From assembly GCF_042683565.1 (NCBI RefSeq), contig NZ_JBHUJW010000028.1, positions 1 to 64,000 of the forward strand: a stretch of 64,000 bases of DNA. The letters run 5' to 3'. Position 1 is the stretch's first letter. Each line of letters begins with the position of its first letter. The notes beneath the pieces are model-generated. The model saw only the letters and a program-made list of their open reading frames with translations, ran no database searches and was not told the origin of the DNA. Position numbers and translations under genes: made by a program. The DNA is from Brevibacillus sp042683565. Its GTDB lineage: Bacteria > Bacillota > Bacilli > Brevibacillales > Brevibacillaceae. Positions 8,273-17,715 of this stretch are shown piece by piece.

Positions 8273-9883
8273 TTGAGTACAATTCCTACGAATCACTCTC
8301 CGCTTGAACTTAGCATTACCGGAGACATGCGGGAAGGTTTTAGCGACATTCTCACACCGGAAGCCATCCAGTTTATCCTCAAGCTGGAACAGAAGTTTGG
8401 CGACAGACGGCAGCAATTGCTGGCGTTGCGTCAGGAGCGGCAGCTGAAAATCGATGCAGGCGAGCTGCCGGATTTTTTGCCCCAGACAGCTGCGGTCCGC
8501 GAAGGAGACTGGACGGTCGCTCCTTTGCCTGCGGACTTGCTGGACCGTCGGGTGGAAATTACAGGACCTGCGGGCGATCGGAAAATGGTCATCAACGCTT
8601 TGAACTCCGGGGCGCGAATGTTCATGGCAGACTTTGAGGACGCGAACTCCCCCACTTGGGAAAACACGATACAGGGACAGATCAACATGAAGGACGCAGT
8701 GCGCCGCAACATCACCTACACCAGTCCGGAAGGCAAAAAGTACGCGCTGGCCGAGAAAACGGCTGTGCTGATTGTGCGTCCGCGCGGCTGGCATCTGGAC
8801 GAAAAGCACATCACGCTCGATAGCAGACCGATCTCCGGCAGCCTGCTCGACTTCGGGCTGTACTTTTACCATAACGTCCATGCGCTCATCGCCAATGGAA
8901 CCGGCCCTTATTTTTACCTCCCGAAGCTGGAAAGCCATCTGGAAGCGCGTCTGTGGAACGACGTATTCGTGTTCGCCCAGGATGAGCTGAACATTCCGCG
9001 GGGGACGATTCGGGCGACGGTGCTGATCGAGACAATCCTGGCTGCTTTTGAAATGGATGAAATCTTGTACGAACTGCGCGAACACAGCGCCGGACTGAAC
9101 TGTGGGCGTTGGGATTACATCTTCAGCTACATTAAAAAGTTGCGCAATCAGCCGCATGTCATTACTCCGGACCGCGCCCAGGTGACGATGACGGTTCCTT
9201 TCATGAGAGCGTACACGTCGCTGGCCGTAAAAACGTGTCACAGACGGCAGGCTCCGTGCATCGGCGGCATGGCGGCGCAAATCCCGGTCAAGAACGACCC
9301 GGCCAAAAACGATGAGGCGATCGCCAAGGTGCGCGCGGACAAGGAGCGGGAAGCGTACGACGGGCACGACGGCACATGGGTCGCGCACCCTGCGTTGGTC
9401 CCGGTGGCGATGGAAGTGTTTAACCGCCTGATGAGAGAGCCGAATCAAATCTGGTACAAACGGGAGGACGTTCACGTGACGGCCGAAGACCTGCTGGCTG
9501 TACCAGAGGGTGAGATCACAGAGGAAGGCGTCCGCACGAATATCAGCGTCGGTCTGCAGTATATGGAGGCTTGGCTGCGCGGCTACGGTGCTGTTCCCAT
9601 CAACAACCTGATGGAGGACGCGGCGACTGCGGAAATTTCCCGTGCCCAAGTGTGGCAGTGGATTCGCCATCCCCAAGGTATCCTGCAGGATGGACGCAAA
9701 GTGACGGAAGCGTTGGTCAAGCAGTGGCTGACGGAAGAGCTGCAGGCACTGAAAACAGCAATGGGAGCAGAGCGATACGGGACCAGCAAGTTTCCGCTCG
9801 CCGGGCAGCTGTTCCTGCAGCTGGTTACCGCAGATGAATTTGAAGACTTTTTGACGGTTCCCGGCTATCACTACCTCTCATAG
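8273..9883 (+). CDS. aceB: Malate synthase (A type)
   Basis: It condenses glyoxylate with acetyl-CoA to malate, the second step of the glyoxylate shunt. The family signature around NALNSGARMFMADFEDANSP is present, with the catalytic acid and arginine regions of the TIM barrel (RPRGWHLDEKH, RGTIRATVLIET). A TTG at 8273, with GGAGGAG upstream, gives 536 residues. The ATG at 8246 would add nine residues but would start ahead of the strong ribosome binding site and has none itself. aceA follows 90 bases later, so the two probably form one operon. B. subtilis lacks this pathway. Confidence 0.95.
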   Translation: MSTIPTNHSPLELSITGDMREGFSDILTPEAIQFILKLEQKFGDRRQQLLALRQERQLKIDAGELPDFLPQTAAVREGDWTVAPLPADLLDRRVEITGPAGDRKMVINALNSGARMFMADFEDANSPTWENTIQGQINMKDAVRRNITYTSPEGKKYALAEKTAVLIVRPRGWHLDEKHITLDSRPISGSLLDFGLYFYHNVHALIANGTGPYFYLPKLESHLEARLWNDVFVFAQDELNIPRGTIRATVLIETILAAFEMDEILYELREHSAGLNCGRWDYIFSYIKKLRNQPHVITPDRAQVTMTVPFMRAYTSLAVKTCHRRQAPCIGGMAAQIPVKNDPAKNDEAIAKVRADKEREAYDGHDGTWVAHPALVPVAMEVFNRLMREPNQIWYKREDVHVTAEDLLAVPEGEITEEGVRTNISVGLQYMEAWLRGYGAVPINNLMEDAATAEISRAQVWQWIRHPQGILQDGRKVTEALVKQWLTEELQALKTAMGAERYGTSKFPLAGQLFLQLVTADEFEDFLTVPGYHYLS

Positions 9884-9973
9884 GGACAGCATAGGGACGA
9901 GACCCGGTCGAGGGCTGCTGAGTGCGTGTTTCATTTCAATTCCAATATAAAAAAACGAGTGGGGGAAACGAAA

Positions 9974-11263
9974 ATGAGCAAAGCAAACAAACAGGAAGCG
10001 ATCCAACAGGTGGAGAAAAGCTGGGAAACCGAGCGTTTTCAAGGCATTACCCGTCCGTATACCGCAGAGGATGTCGTCCGTCTGCGCGGCACCGTCCATA
10101 TCGAGCATACACTCGCAAAGCTGGGGGCAGAAAGGCTGTGGCATCTGCTGCACACCGAGCATCACATCAAGGCATTAGGTGCTCTGACCGGGAACCAGGC
10201 GATCCAGCAAGTAAAGGCAGGACTGAAGGCCATCTATTTGAGCGGCTGGCAGGTTGCGGCGGACGCCAATCTCTCCGGACAAATGTACCCGGATCAAAGT
10301 CTTTATCCGGCCAACAGCGTGCCCCACGTCGTCAAGCGCATCAACCAGGCGTTGCAGCGCGCCGATCAGATCGACCAGTCGGAGGGCCGCACCGATACGT
10401 ATTGGTTCGCGCCGATTGTAGCTGACGCAGAAGCCGGCTTTGGCGGTCCGCTGAACGTATTTGAGCTGATGAAAAGCATGATTGAAGCGGGGGCGGCAGG
10501 GGTGCACTTCGAGGACCAGCTCGCTTCCGAGAAAAAATGCGGCCATATGGGCGGCAAGGTGCTCATCCCGACGCAGGCAGCCGTCCGCAACCTGATTGCC
10601 GCCCGTTTCGCGGCAGATGTCATGGGTGTCCCGACGATCATTGTGGCCCGCACCGACGCGAACGGCGCCTTCCTCATTACCAGCGACATCGACGAGCAGG
10701 ATCAGCCGTTCCTCACCGGCGAGCGCACGCCAGAAGGATTCTTCCGCCTGCGCGGCGGTCTGGATGCTGCCATCGCCCGCGGCCTTGCGTACGCGCCGTA
10801 TGCGGACCTGATCTGGTGCGAGACGTCCGAGCCGAACCTAGAGGAAGCACGCCGCTTTGCCGAAGCCATCCACGCGAAGTTTCCGGGCAAGCTGCTCGCC
10901 TACAACTGCTCCCCGTCGTTCAACTGGAAGAAAAAGCTCGACGAGGAAACGATCGCGCGCTTCCAGGAAGAGCTGGGCGAGATGGGCTACAAGTTCCAAT
11001 TCGTCACGCTGGCTGGCTTCCACGCGTTGAACTACGGCATGTTCGAGCTGGCAAGAGGCTACCGCGACCGCGGCATGGCTGCCTACTCCGAGTTGCAGCA
11101 GGCAGAGTTCGCGAGCGAGCAGTACGGCTACACGGCAACCCGCCATCAGCGCGAGGTAGGCACCGGCTATTTCGACGAAGTCGCTCAGGTCATCGCCGGC
11201 GGCACTTCCTCCACGACAGCTCTGACCGGCTCTACCGAGGAAGAGCAGTTCGCTCATCAGTAA
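9974..11263 (+). CDS. aceA: Isocitrate lyase
   Basis: It splits isocitrate into succinate and glyoxylate, allowing growth on acetate or fatty acids. The signature KKCGHMGG contains the active-site Cys189. The substrate and Mg-binding stretches (ADAEAGFGG, HFEDQ, YNCSPSFNW) are intact. The ATG at 9974 gives 429 residues, normal for the bacterial enzyme, and follows GTGGGGGA. An upstream in-frame ATG at 9926 would add 16 unrelated residues. It probably is cotranscribed with malate synthase. Confidence 0.97.
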   Translation: MSKANKQEAIQQVEKSWETERFQGITRPYTAEDVVRLRGTVHIEHTLAKLGAERLWHLLHTEHHIKALGALTGNQAIQQVKAGLKAIYLSGWQVAADANLSGQMYPDQSLYPANSVPHVVKRINQALQRADQIDQSEGRTDTYWFAPIVADAEAGFGGPLNVFELMKSMIEAGAAGVHFEDQLASEKKCGHMGGKVLIPTQAAVRNLIAARFAADVMGVPTIIVARTDANGAFLITSDIDEQDQPFLTGERTPEGFFRLRGGLDAAIARGLAYAPYADLIWCETSEPNLEEARRFAEAIHAKFPGKLLAYNCSPSFNWKKKLDEETIARFQEELGEMGYKFQFVTLAGFHALNYGMFELARGYRDRGMAAYSELQQAEFASEQYGYTATRHQREVGTGYFDEVAQVIAGGTSSTTALTGSTEEEQFAHQ

Positions 11264-11292
11264 ATCTTTATCAGACTAATAAAGACAACACC

Positions 11293-11326
11293 AAGGACCG
11301 GGAGCAATCGCTTCCGGTTCCTTTTT
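11293..11326 (+). terminator. aceBA terminator
   Basis: AAGGACCGGGAGC at 11293-11305 pairs imperfectly with GCTTCCGGTTCCTT at 11310-11323, followed by T residues. Confidence 0.75.
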
Positions 11327-11518
11327 GGGAGGGAAGCGAGTGGCGACCGCAAGCGGGCACGGCTTGGGACACGGAGGGGGAAAGAAGGGAGCCGGGACAG
11401 CGGGGGAGGTGAGGGGCGCAGGCATTGGGTTGCACGACTGTTTGCCAAAAGCGGGGGAACTGAATATAATAATGAAGGAGGCAGGCAGCGGAAAAACGCT
11501 TTCCAGCCCAATACCTAT

Positions 11519-11595
<77 letters not shown>

Positions 11596-11617
11596 TACAG
11601 CTTCAAAACCTTTCTAC

Positions 11618-11655
11618 GACGCGGTTCTCTGATTTCCAGAGAGCCGTGTTTTCGT
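11618..11655 (+). terminator. Terminator after tRNA-Arg
   Basis: ACGCGGTTCTCTG pairs with CAGAGAGCCGTGT around a short loop, followed by TTTTCG. Confidence 0.75.
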
Positions 11656-11718
11656 TTATCACGGAAACAACCAGTCGACAACATTTCTCGTTCGCCAGTT
11701 ACAAGGCAAAAAATGTGG

Positions 11719-11748
11719 TTTACAAATAAATGGTATTAATAGTATTGT
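11719..11748 (+). promoter_or_regulatory. Possible promoter of the AT-rich orphan
   Basis: TTTACA at 11719-11724 and TATTGT at 11743-11748 are 18 bases apart, about 65 bases before the gene. Confidence 0.35.
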
Positions 11749-11813
11749 TATCAACGCGCGCGATGGGTTGACGGCGTAAAGTGGTGTCGAGCCTATAGTT
11801 TGGAGGCGAATGT

Positions 11814-12995
11814 ATGATTCGAGTGGTTCATGTACGAGGATTTGAAAACGATAGCATTGTTCCGTCGATGCTAAGTTTAGAGGATCGTATCGTTTTTCTG
11901 GTGCGCAAAAACATGCAGAATGAAGAAATGCATTTCGATAAGATTGTAAAATACCATGTACTTTCCAATGAGTTTGCTGAGTGGTCTTTTACAAAACCTG
12001 TTGGTATTGTAAGTAATCACGATAGTGGCAAGCATGTGATGTACTATGCCTCAACGGAATGGAAAAATCATGAAGTTAACATAGAATTTTATAACTTCGA
12101 CTGTGATACATTTAAGAACACATTTGTCTGTTCAATAAATATGGAGGACAAAAGTGGGTCACATATTGGAGATTCAGATATAACGAATACTGAATTATAT
12201 GGTATTGATGAACGCTTTTGTATTGTTGCGTTGCCGAATGTCAGTGATGATTCTAACGCTTCGATTTTTTCCCAAGTATTACTGTTAGATAGTGCCGAAA
12301 AGAGGCTTTATCAGATACCGAATATATTGGGCAATAATGATTTGTTTTGCAGGTTGGATCAATTGTATATCCAAAAATATAACGGAGAAACCTGTCTCTA
12401 TTTGAAAACGGGAAGATGCACTGTATCAGAAAAAAGAAGAGCTTATCGGGTGCGTAATAAAAATAGTCTTGATAAGAGTCTGGATGGAAATGAGAGCATC
12501 ATTTGTATAGAAATAAACAAGTTCATTAGTATGGTAAAAAGGGAAATACCAATCGGAATCGACTCGATCCTGGATTCATGTAAGAGCGAAAGTGCCTTCT
12601 CTATGATGAACGCTAATGGTCGAATTTTTTATGGCAGATACAATTTCGCCCATAACAACACGGAAATCATGGAGATTGCTTCTGGACAAATTCACAGGAA
12701 GCATACTGTAAAAGGGGTAGAAAACAGAGTAGTACAGTCGGATGGACGCTACTTCCTCATGAATGAACATGAGGGGAAACAGGTTCTACTCGACTTGGAG
12801 AGTGAAAAAACAATTTTTATTACTTCACCGGATGAAAGAATCATTACGGGCAACTTGAAGTATGTTATTACCAACAGATTTAGAACTAGTGAAATTTTTT
12901 ATTACAATTTGTTAGAAAACTCTTCAAACAAGATAGGGACTGGGTTAACGGATTTTGATCCATCCAAAAATGAGCTCATTCTCTTCCATGAGTAG
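11814..12995 (+). CDS. Hypothetical protein, AT-rich orphan
   Basis: I do not recognise this 393-residue protein. It is soluble-looking, with no signal peptide or membrane span. Many short beta-strand-like segments are separated by turn-forming Asn/Asp/Gly, as in a beta-propeller, for example GRIFYGRYNFAHNN and SDGRYFLMNEHEGKQVLLDL. The coding DNA is clearly more AT-rich than the flanking aceA and SH3b genes, with Asn, Ile and Lys abundant. It lies right behind a tRNA gene, which suggests lateral acquisition. The ATG at 11814 follows GGAGGCG. Confidence 0.8.
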   Translation: MIRVVHVRGFENDSIVPSMLSLEDRIVFLVRKNMQNEEMHFDKIVKYHVLSNEFAEWSFTKPVGIVSNHDSGKHVMYYASTEWKNHEVNIEFYNFDCDTFKNTFVCSINMEDKSGSHIGDSDITNTELYGIDERFCIVALPNVSDDSNASIFSQVLLLDSAEKRLYQIPNILGNNDLFCRLDQLYIQKYNGETCLYLKTGRCTVSEKRRAYRVRNKNSLDKSLDGNESIICIEINKFISMVKREIPIGIDSILDSCKSESAFSMMNANGRIFYGRYNFAHNNTEIMEIASGQIHRKHTVKGVENRVVQSDGRYFLMNEHEGKQVLLDLESEKTIFITSPDERIITGNLKYVITNRFRTSEIFYYNLLENSSNKIGTGLTDFDPSKNELILFHE

Positions 12996-13024
12996 ATTAG
13001 CAATGGTATAGGGAGGTTTCCGGA

Positions 13025-13216
13025 GTGCAGTATTTTCAAGGGATCATCGACGCGATCAACGGGCTTCCGGGCAAGCTGCTGCAGGTCGTGGCGACGGTCA
13101 ACGAGCCGATTTACGCGTTGACGAAAACGCTGGTCGTGACGAACGTTTTATTGGGGATACTGGTCGTGACTTCGCTCGCGAATATTTACATGCTGTGGAG
13201 AAATGGCCGCAGATGA
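13025..13216 (+). CDS. Small single-span membrane protein
   Basis: A 63-residue protein with one strongly hydrophobic segment (about residues 35-56, LVVTNVLLGILVVTSLANIY) and a short basic C-terminus (WRNGRR). This predicts an inserted helix with the basic end in the cytoplasm. The GTG start at 13025 has GGGAGG eight bases upstream. It lies 29 bases after the AT-rich orphan, so cotranscription is possible, but its base composition is like the host. I do not recognise a family. Confidence 0.65.
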   Translation: MQYFQGIIDAINGLPGKLLQVVATVNEPIYALTKTLVVTNVLLGILVVTSLANIYMLWRNGRR

Positions 13217-13348
13217 CTGCCGGCAAGCGTTGAGGGCTGTCTGATGGGAGAGGGAGCCGTAAAAAGGGACGGGATGAAAGCGGGCGAATCGCAAGGCTCC
13301 GGCTGATTGGCGGGCTGATACTTGTAGATGAGCGATCGATTGAAGCAG

Positions 13349-13383
13349 GCACCACAGGGACATTCCTGGGGTGTATTTTTATT
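13349..13383 (+). terminator. Terminator in the 13.2-13.55 kb gap
   Basis: CACCACAGG at 13349-13357 pairs with CCTGGGGTG at 13364-13372 (one mismatch), followed by TATTTTTATTT. The rest of the 339-base gap (13217-13555) holds GC-rich sequence in which I recognise neither a gene nor a known riboswitch. Confidence 0.7.
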
Positions 13384-13555
13384 TCCGGACCGGCCGGAGC
13401 CGAAGCACGCAAGCAAACGGGCCGGGTCGACAATCCTTTCCATGCCTCGAGGAAAAGATGTCGCAGTACGGAGGAAAATGTTGGACCATCAAGAACTACT
13501 TATCAGTTACTTTTTCCAAATCGGGAAGACAAACAAAACGAGGGGAACGAGGGCC

Positions 13556-15454
13556 ATGCGAATGCGTATCAGAACCGGCTTGTTAGCTGTTTGCTTGTTG
13601 ACTCCTTTCCTGATGCCCCCGCCATTTGCCCAAGCGGCTACCCATGTGGAGGTTGCGGTCGATCAGCTGAATGTCCGCAGCGGTCCGGATGCAACTACCC
13701 AGATCGTTGGGATGATTGCCAAGTCGATGCGACTGCCGATCGTGCAGGAACAAAAAGATTGGACACAAGTGAAGCTCGCCAATGGCACGGCTGGCTGGAT
13801 CAATAACAAATACGTCAAGAAGCTGGACATTCCGCAGATCAAGTACGTCAAAAGCAATGTCGGCATGCTGAATGTGCGGGCCGAACCGAACGCAACTGCG
13901 CAAATCTTGCAGATCATCGATCAAAACGGCGTATTCCTGCAATTGAAAAAACAAGGGGATTGGGCGCAAATCAAGCTGTCTGACAAAGCGAGCGGCTGGG
14001 TGAATGCGCGGTACTTGTCCGAGACGAGCGCACCTGCGCCAAAACCGGCAGCCACGCCGGTGCCAACGCCGTCATCGTCCGTGCCGACGACGCCAGCAGC
14101 AACGCCAGCGTCCACATCTGCCATACCAACATCATCGACACCAACACCCACGCCAGTCCCTGCAGCACCCGAATGGCCAAACGGCTCCTTCGATGGCCAC
14201 AGTGCGGGAACGATCGTCTTAACCGAAGGGCATGAAGTATACACGGCACCGGACTTTCTGGCGACAGTCATCGGGCAGCTCGACGCGGGTACGACGGTCA
14301 GCTATTACGGGTATGCAGACGGCTGGTACTCCATCTACTACAACGGAACGTATTCGTACCTGTACAATCCGGTGGCGCAGGAGAACGCCATGCAGGGAAA
14401 CTTCGCCATCGAGAACGTGCAGCAGGACAGCAGCGAGCAGAACAACTCCACCATTGACAGCGCCGCGCCGCCGCAGCCGGACGTATCACCAGAGACTGCA
14501 ACTCTGGACACCGCATCCCCGGCAGCGTCCATCCGCGTGAAAAATGCCGACACGAATCTGCGGAGCGGCCCTGGCACGACCTATCCCGTCGTGGGGATCG
14601 TTCAGCCTGGACAAGTCTTTCCCATCGTGCAAGAGGAAGGCGACTGGTATTTGATCCGCAGGCCGGACAATACGACTGCCTACATCGCGGGATGGATTGT
14701 GGAGAAGATCGCACCAGTGGGCAGTGCGGGAAGTACGGGCAGTACAGGCGGCTTGTCCCCGAACGGCTCCGGAACGGCCCCTATCGGCTACAACCAGGGC
14801 ATGGTCGGGAACGAATCCGTGTACATTTACCACACGCATAACCGGGAGTCTTGGCGCAATGTCGCGCGAAATACCCAAGGCAGCTCCGTAGATGACCCGG
14901 AAATCAACATAACGCTGGTCGGAAAGCGGCTGGGGGAACTGTTGAACGGCAAAGGCATCGCGGCGATGGTCAATCAGGATGACTTCGCGCAGAAGCTGGC
15001 AGAGCAAAAGAAAAGCTACGCCATGTCCTATACGGAATCGTACAAGGCAGTCATGGCAGCAGCGTCCGCCAGCCCGAACCTGAAATACATTTTCGATATT
15101 CACCGGGACAGCGATGAGCCGCGCAGCAAGGTCGCAATCACCTTGAACGGCAAGACGTATTCACGCATTTTGTTCGTCATCGGGACAGCCAACCCGACTT
15201 ATCAGGAAAACAAGAAGCTGGCGGAAATCCTGCACGCCCGGCTAGAGGCTGCTTATCCCGGATTGTCGCGGGGAGTCATTTTGAAGGGAACCAACGAAGG
15301 AAACGGTGTGTACAACCAGTCCGTATCCCAGGGCAGCCTGCTGTTGGAGTTTGGCGGCACGAACAACACGCTGGAGGAGTGCTACAATACGGCAGAGGCT
15401 TTTGCCGATGTGTTCGTGAACTACATGCTGGAATCGCAAGTGGCGCTCAAGTAG
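13556..15454 (+). CDS. Cell-wall hydrolase with four SH3b domains and a C-terminal SpoIIP domain
   Basis: A secreted 632-residue protein. It has a signal peptide (residues 1 to ~26, ending AQA), two SH3b domains (LNVRSGP and LNVRAEP starts) and a Pro/Thr/Ala-rich linker. A third, divergent SH3b follows, then a fourth (NLRSGPG). The C-terminal SpoIIP-type amidase/endopeptidase domain runs from about residue 420. Its zinc/catalytic-type residues are visible in YIYHTHNRESW (His426-His428), FDIHRD (His516) and LLEFGG (Glu598). Classical SpoIIP is membrane-anchored and lacks SH3b repeats. I infer a wall-binding peptidoglycan hydrolase rather than the engulfment protein itself. The start could also be the ATG at 13562; a much earlier in-frame ATG is unlikely. 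Confidence 0.88.
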   Translation: MRMRIRTGLLAVCLLTPFLMPPPFAQAATHVEVAVDQLNVRSGPDATTQIVGMIAKSMRLPIVQEQKDWTQVKLANGTAGWINNKYVKKLDIPQIKYVKSNVGMLNVRAEPNATAQILQIIDQNGVFLQLKKQGDWAQIKLSDKASGWVNARYLSETSAPAPKPAATPVPTPSSSVPTTPAATPASTSAIPTSSTPTPTPVPAAPEWPNGSFDGHSAGTIVLTEGHEVYTAPDFLATVIGQLDAGTTVSYYGYADGWYSIYYNGTYSYLYNPVAQENAMQGNFAIENVQQDSSEQNNSTIDSAAPPQPDVSPETATLDTASPAASIRVKNADTNLRSGPGTTYPVVGIVQPGQVFPIVQEEGDWYLIRRPDNTTAYIAGWIVEKIAPVGSAGSTGSTGGLSPNGSGTAPIGYNQGMVGNESVYIYHTHNRESWRNVARNTQGSSVDDPEINITLVGKRLGELLNGKGIAAMVNQDDFAQKLAEQKKSYAMSYTESYKAVMAAASASPNLKYIFDIHRDSDEPRSKVAITLNGKTYSRILFVIGTANPTYQENKKLAEILHARLEAAYPGLSRGVILKGTNEGNGVYNQSVSQGSLLLEFGGTNNTLEECYNTAEAFADVFVNYMLESQVALK

Positions 15455-15554
15455 CAGGCAAAAGACCCGGAAAAGCCGGTACTGGGCGACCGGGATTGTC
15501 TTGCCGCTGTTTTCAAAGCTCAGTCAGAAGTATGGCGGGGCTTTTTCCATGATG

Positions 15555-15597
15555 CAAAAAAGCTCCCTTCATCCGCATATGCGAGAGAAGGGAGCCT
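15555..15597 (-). terminator. Orphan minus-strand terminator hairpin
   Basis: On the minus strand GGCTCCCTTC (15596-15587) pairs with GAAGGGAGCT (15570-15561), with an inner CATATG palindrome in the loop and a TTTTTT tail. No minus-strand gene is recognisable to its right. On the plus strand there is no T tail. The remainder of 15455-15756 holds no recognisable gene. Confidence 0.6.
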
Positions 15598-15756
15598 GTA
15601 GAGAAAAAGGGGAACCTGCGGCCAGGATGTCAGGCTGAAAAATGTATCAGACTGTTCAGCCAGGAGCCCCCAATATATCGAAGTCAATAGTCTTCTTCCT
15701 GCCGATTCCCGGACGCAAGAAACTGTACGGGCAGGGCAGCACTTGCGCATTCTTTT

Positions 15757-15785
15757 TTGAAGGATGGGAGAAAGAGAGTTATACT
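15757..15785 (+). promoter_or_regulatory. Promoter of the HxlR-family gene
   Basis: TTGAAG at 15757-15762 and TATACT at 15780-15785 are exactly 17 bases apart, 24 bases before the ATG. Confidence 0.65.
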
Positions 15786-15809
15786 GAAATGGATAACGAG
15801 GTGATTTTG

Positions 15810-16145
15810 ATGAAACAGTCCTCACTCTGTCCCAGGTTTGAAAAAGGCATGCAACTGCTGGGAAAACGGTGGACAGGGCTTATCTTGTATCAGCTGCTGG
15901 CGGGGCCGCAGCGATTTTGTGCACTGGAAGGAGCGCTGCCGGTCAGTGGGAGGCTTCTCTCGGAGCGGTTGAAGGATCTCGAGAAGGAAGGTCTTGTGCA
16001 TCGGCAAGTGTTCACGGACTGTGCACCGGTGCGGGTGGAGTATTCCTTGACGGAGATGGGGTTGGCTCTGGAACCTGTACTCAAAGGAATTGAAGCCTGG
16101 TCTCAGACATGGATCGAGCTGGAGTCAAAAACAGCGACAGAATGA
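15810..16145 (+). CDS. HxlR-family winged-helix transcriptional regulator
   Basis: A 111-residue DNA-binding protein of the HxlR type. The body KRWTGLILYQLLAGPQRF is the start of the winged helix and ERLKDLEKEGLVHR is the recognition helix and wing. A conserved N-terminal Cys7 precedes KGMQLLGKRW. In relatives such as YodB this cysteine senses electrophiles or oxidants, so a thiol-based switch is possible. The ATG at 15810 follows GAGGTG at 6 bases. No obvious target gene adjoins it, so its regulon cannot be read from the context. Confidence 0.92.
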   Translation: MKQSSLCPRFEKGMQLLGKRWTGLILYQLLAGPQRFCALEGALPVSGRLLSERLKDLEKEGLVHRQVFTDCAPVRVEYSLTEMGLALEPVLKGIEAWSQTWIELESKTATE

Positions 16146-16215
16146 TGCGACAAGAAAAAGCCGCCTGCCACAAACAGCGAACGATACCGCAGCTCGCAGC
16201 TGGTTTTTGCGACTG

Positions 16216-16256
16216 TAATAAAAATAGCCCGGTACGGCTTACACCGTTACCGGGCC
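16216..16256 (-). terminator. Terminator of the GlcNAc PTS gene
   Basis: Read on the minus strand, GCCCGGTA (16255-16248) pairs with TACCGGGC (16234-16227) and is followed by a T-rich tail opposite the A run at 16218-16224. Confidence 0.85.
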
Positions 16257-16275
16257 ATTCTGCTTTGTGAAGGAC

Positions 16276-17715
16276 TTACAGCTTTTTGATCTCGTCTTTG
16301 AGCAGTTCGGACTGGGTGCCAAAGACCACTTGCACGCTGCCTTGGCCGAGCTTCATGACACCGGCTGCACCGAGTTCCTTCAGCCCTTTTTCATTGACGA
16401 TCTTGTCATCCTTGAGCACGAGGCGCAGACGTGTGATGCACGCATCGACAGTGACGATGTTTTCTTTGCCGCCGATGAGGTCAAGTACCTTTTGGGCTTT
16501 ATCCTGCATGGTGTTCGATCCTCCTGTTGTGCCGGCGTTGACATCGTCGTCTTCGCGTCCCGGCGTCTTGATGTTCATCTTCACGATCAGGATGCGGAAG
16601 AGGAAGTAGTAGACGACGGCGAACACCAGACCGATCGGAATGATCAGCCATGCGTTGGTGGAAAGCGGGAAGTTCAGCGCGTAGTCGATCAGGCCGGCGG
16701 AGAAGCCAAAGCCGTGCTTGATGCCCATCGCGGTCACGATGAAGCCGGATACCCCGGTTAAAATGGCGTGAATGACGTACAGCATCGGCGCTGCGAACAT
16801 GAAAGCAAATTCAAGCGGCTCGGTAATCCCGGTCAAAAACGACGCGAGAGCCGCCCCGATGAAAACGGATGCGATGGCCTTGCGTTTTTCCGGCTTCGCC
16901 GTGTGAATGATGGCAAATGCGGCTGCAGGCAGCGCGAACATCATGATCGGGAAGAAGCCGGTCATAAACATACCAGCGGACTTGTCGCCGGCGAAGAAGC
17001 GGTTCAGGTCGCCGTGGACCACTTTTCCTGCGGCATCGGTAAAGTCGCCGATCTGGAACCAGGCGATGGCGTTGAGCACGTGGTGGAGACCAAACGGGAT
17101 GAGCAAGCGGTTAAAGAAGCCAAACAGACCGGCACCGAGCGCACCCAGACCGACGATCCAGTTCCCCACGCTGTTCAGCGCGTCCTGGATGGGACCCCAG
17201 ATGATTCCGAAAATCAGGCCGATGATGACCATGCAAAGCGATGTGATGATCGGTACGAAGCGTTTGCCCCCAAAGAAGCCGAGCCACTCTGGCAGCTTGA
17301 TGTTGTGGTAGCGGTTGTAGCAGTAAGCGGCGACGCCACCGGCGAGAATCCCGCCGAGCACGCCCATGTTCAGCTTCGCATCGTCCGCGATGAACGGCAT
17401 GGCAGCAGGGACTTTGGCCAGCACGGCAGTCAGCACCATGTAGGCAATGACGGCAGCGAGGGCGGCCACGGCGTCTCCGGCCAGGCCGATGGCGACACCG
17501 ACGGCGAAGATCAGCGGCAAGTTATCAAAAATGGCAGATCCTCCGGCAAGCAGGAAAGGCGCGATGTACTGGTTCAGGAAACCGCCAACAGCCGATCCAA
17601 GGTGAAACTCGGTCTCGTAGTTGATGGCCCCGAAGCGGAGCAGCAGCGCGGCTGCCGGCAACGTGGCGACTGGGAGCATCAGTGCTTTCCCAATCTTTTG
17701 CAAAAAGGCGAGCAT
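16276..17715 (-). CDS. nagP: PTS EIICB component, N-acetylglucosamine type
   Basis: An integral membrane sugar permease (EIIC, about residues 1-385, ten or so hydrophobic segments) fused to a cytosolic EIIB domain. EIIB carries the phosphorylated Cys426 in VDACITRLRL. EIIC resembles NagE/NagP more than PtsG: start LQKIGKALMLPVATLPAAAL, then GGKRFVPI, LIPFGLHHVLN and FFPIMMFALPAA. GlcNAc is therefore the best substrate guess, though glucose cannot be excluded. No EIIA is fused; a free EIIA gene lies upstream in the same direction. Sugar arrives as GlcNAc-6-P. AAGGAGG precedes the ATG at 17715. Confidence 0.9.
   Translation of the reverse strand: MLAFLQKIGKALMLPVATLPAAALLLRFGAINYETEFHLGSAVGGFLNQYIAPFLLAGGSAIFDNLPLIFAVGVAIGLAGDAVAALAAVIAYMVLTAVLAKVPAAMPFIADDAKLNMGVLGGILAGGVAAYCYNRYHNIKLPEWLGFFGGKRFVPIITSLCMVIIGLIFGIIWGPIQDALNSVGNWIVGLGALGAGLFGFFNRLLIPFGLHHVLNAIAWFQIGDFTDAAGKVVHGDLNRFFAGDKSAGMFMTGFFPIMMFALPAAAFAIIHTAKPEKRKAIASVFIGAALASFLTGITEPLEFAFMFAAPMLYVIHAILTGVSGFIVTAMGIKHGFGFSAGLIDYALNFPLSTNAWLIIPIGLVFAVVYYFLFRILIVKMNIKTPGREDDDVNAGTTGGSNTMQDKAQKVLDLIGGKENIVTVDACITRLRLVLKDDKIVNEKGLKELGAAGVMKLGQGSVQVVFGTQSELLKDEIKKL

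Noticed and set aside
13217..13348. Possible riboswitch upstream of the SH3b-SpoIIP gene
   Set aside because: I compared it mentally with ydaO (c-di-AMP), c-di-GMP-I, glycine and cobalamin cores and found none of their conserved segments. A terminator follows but no recognisable aptamer.
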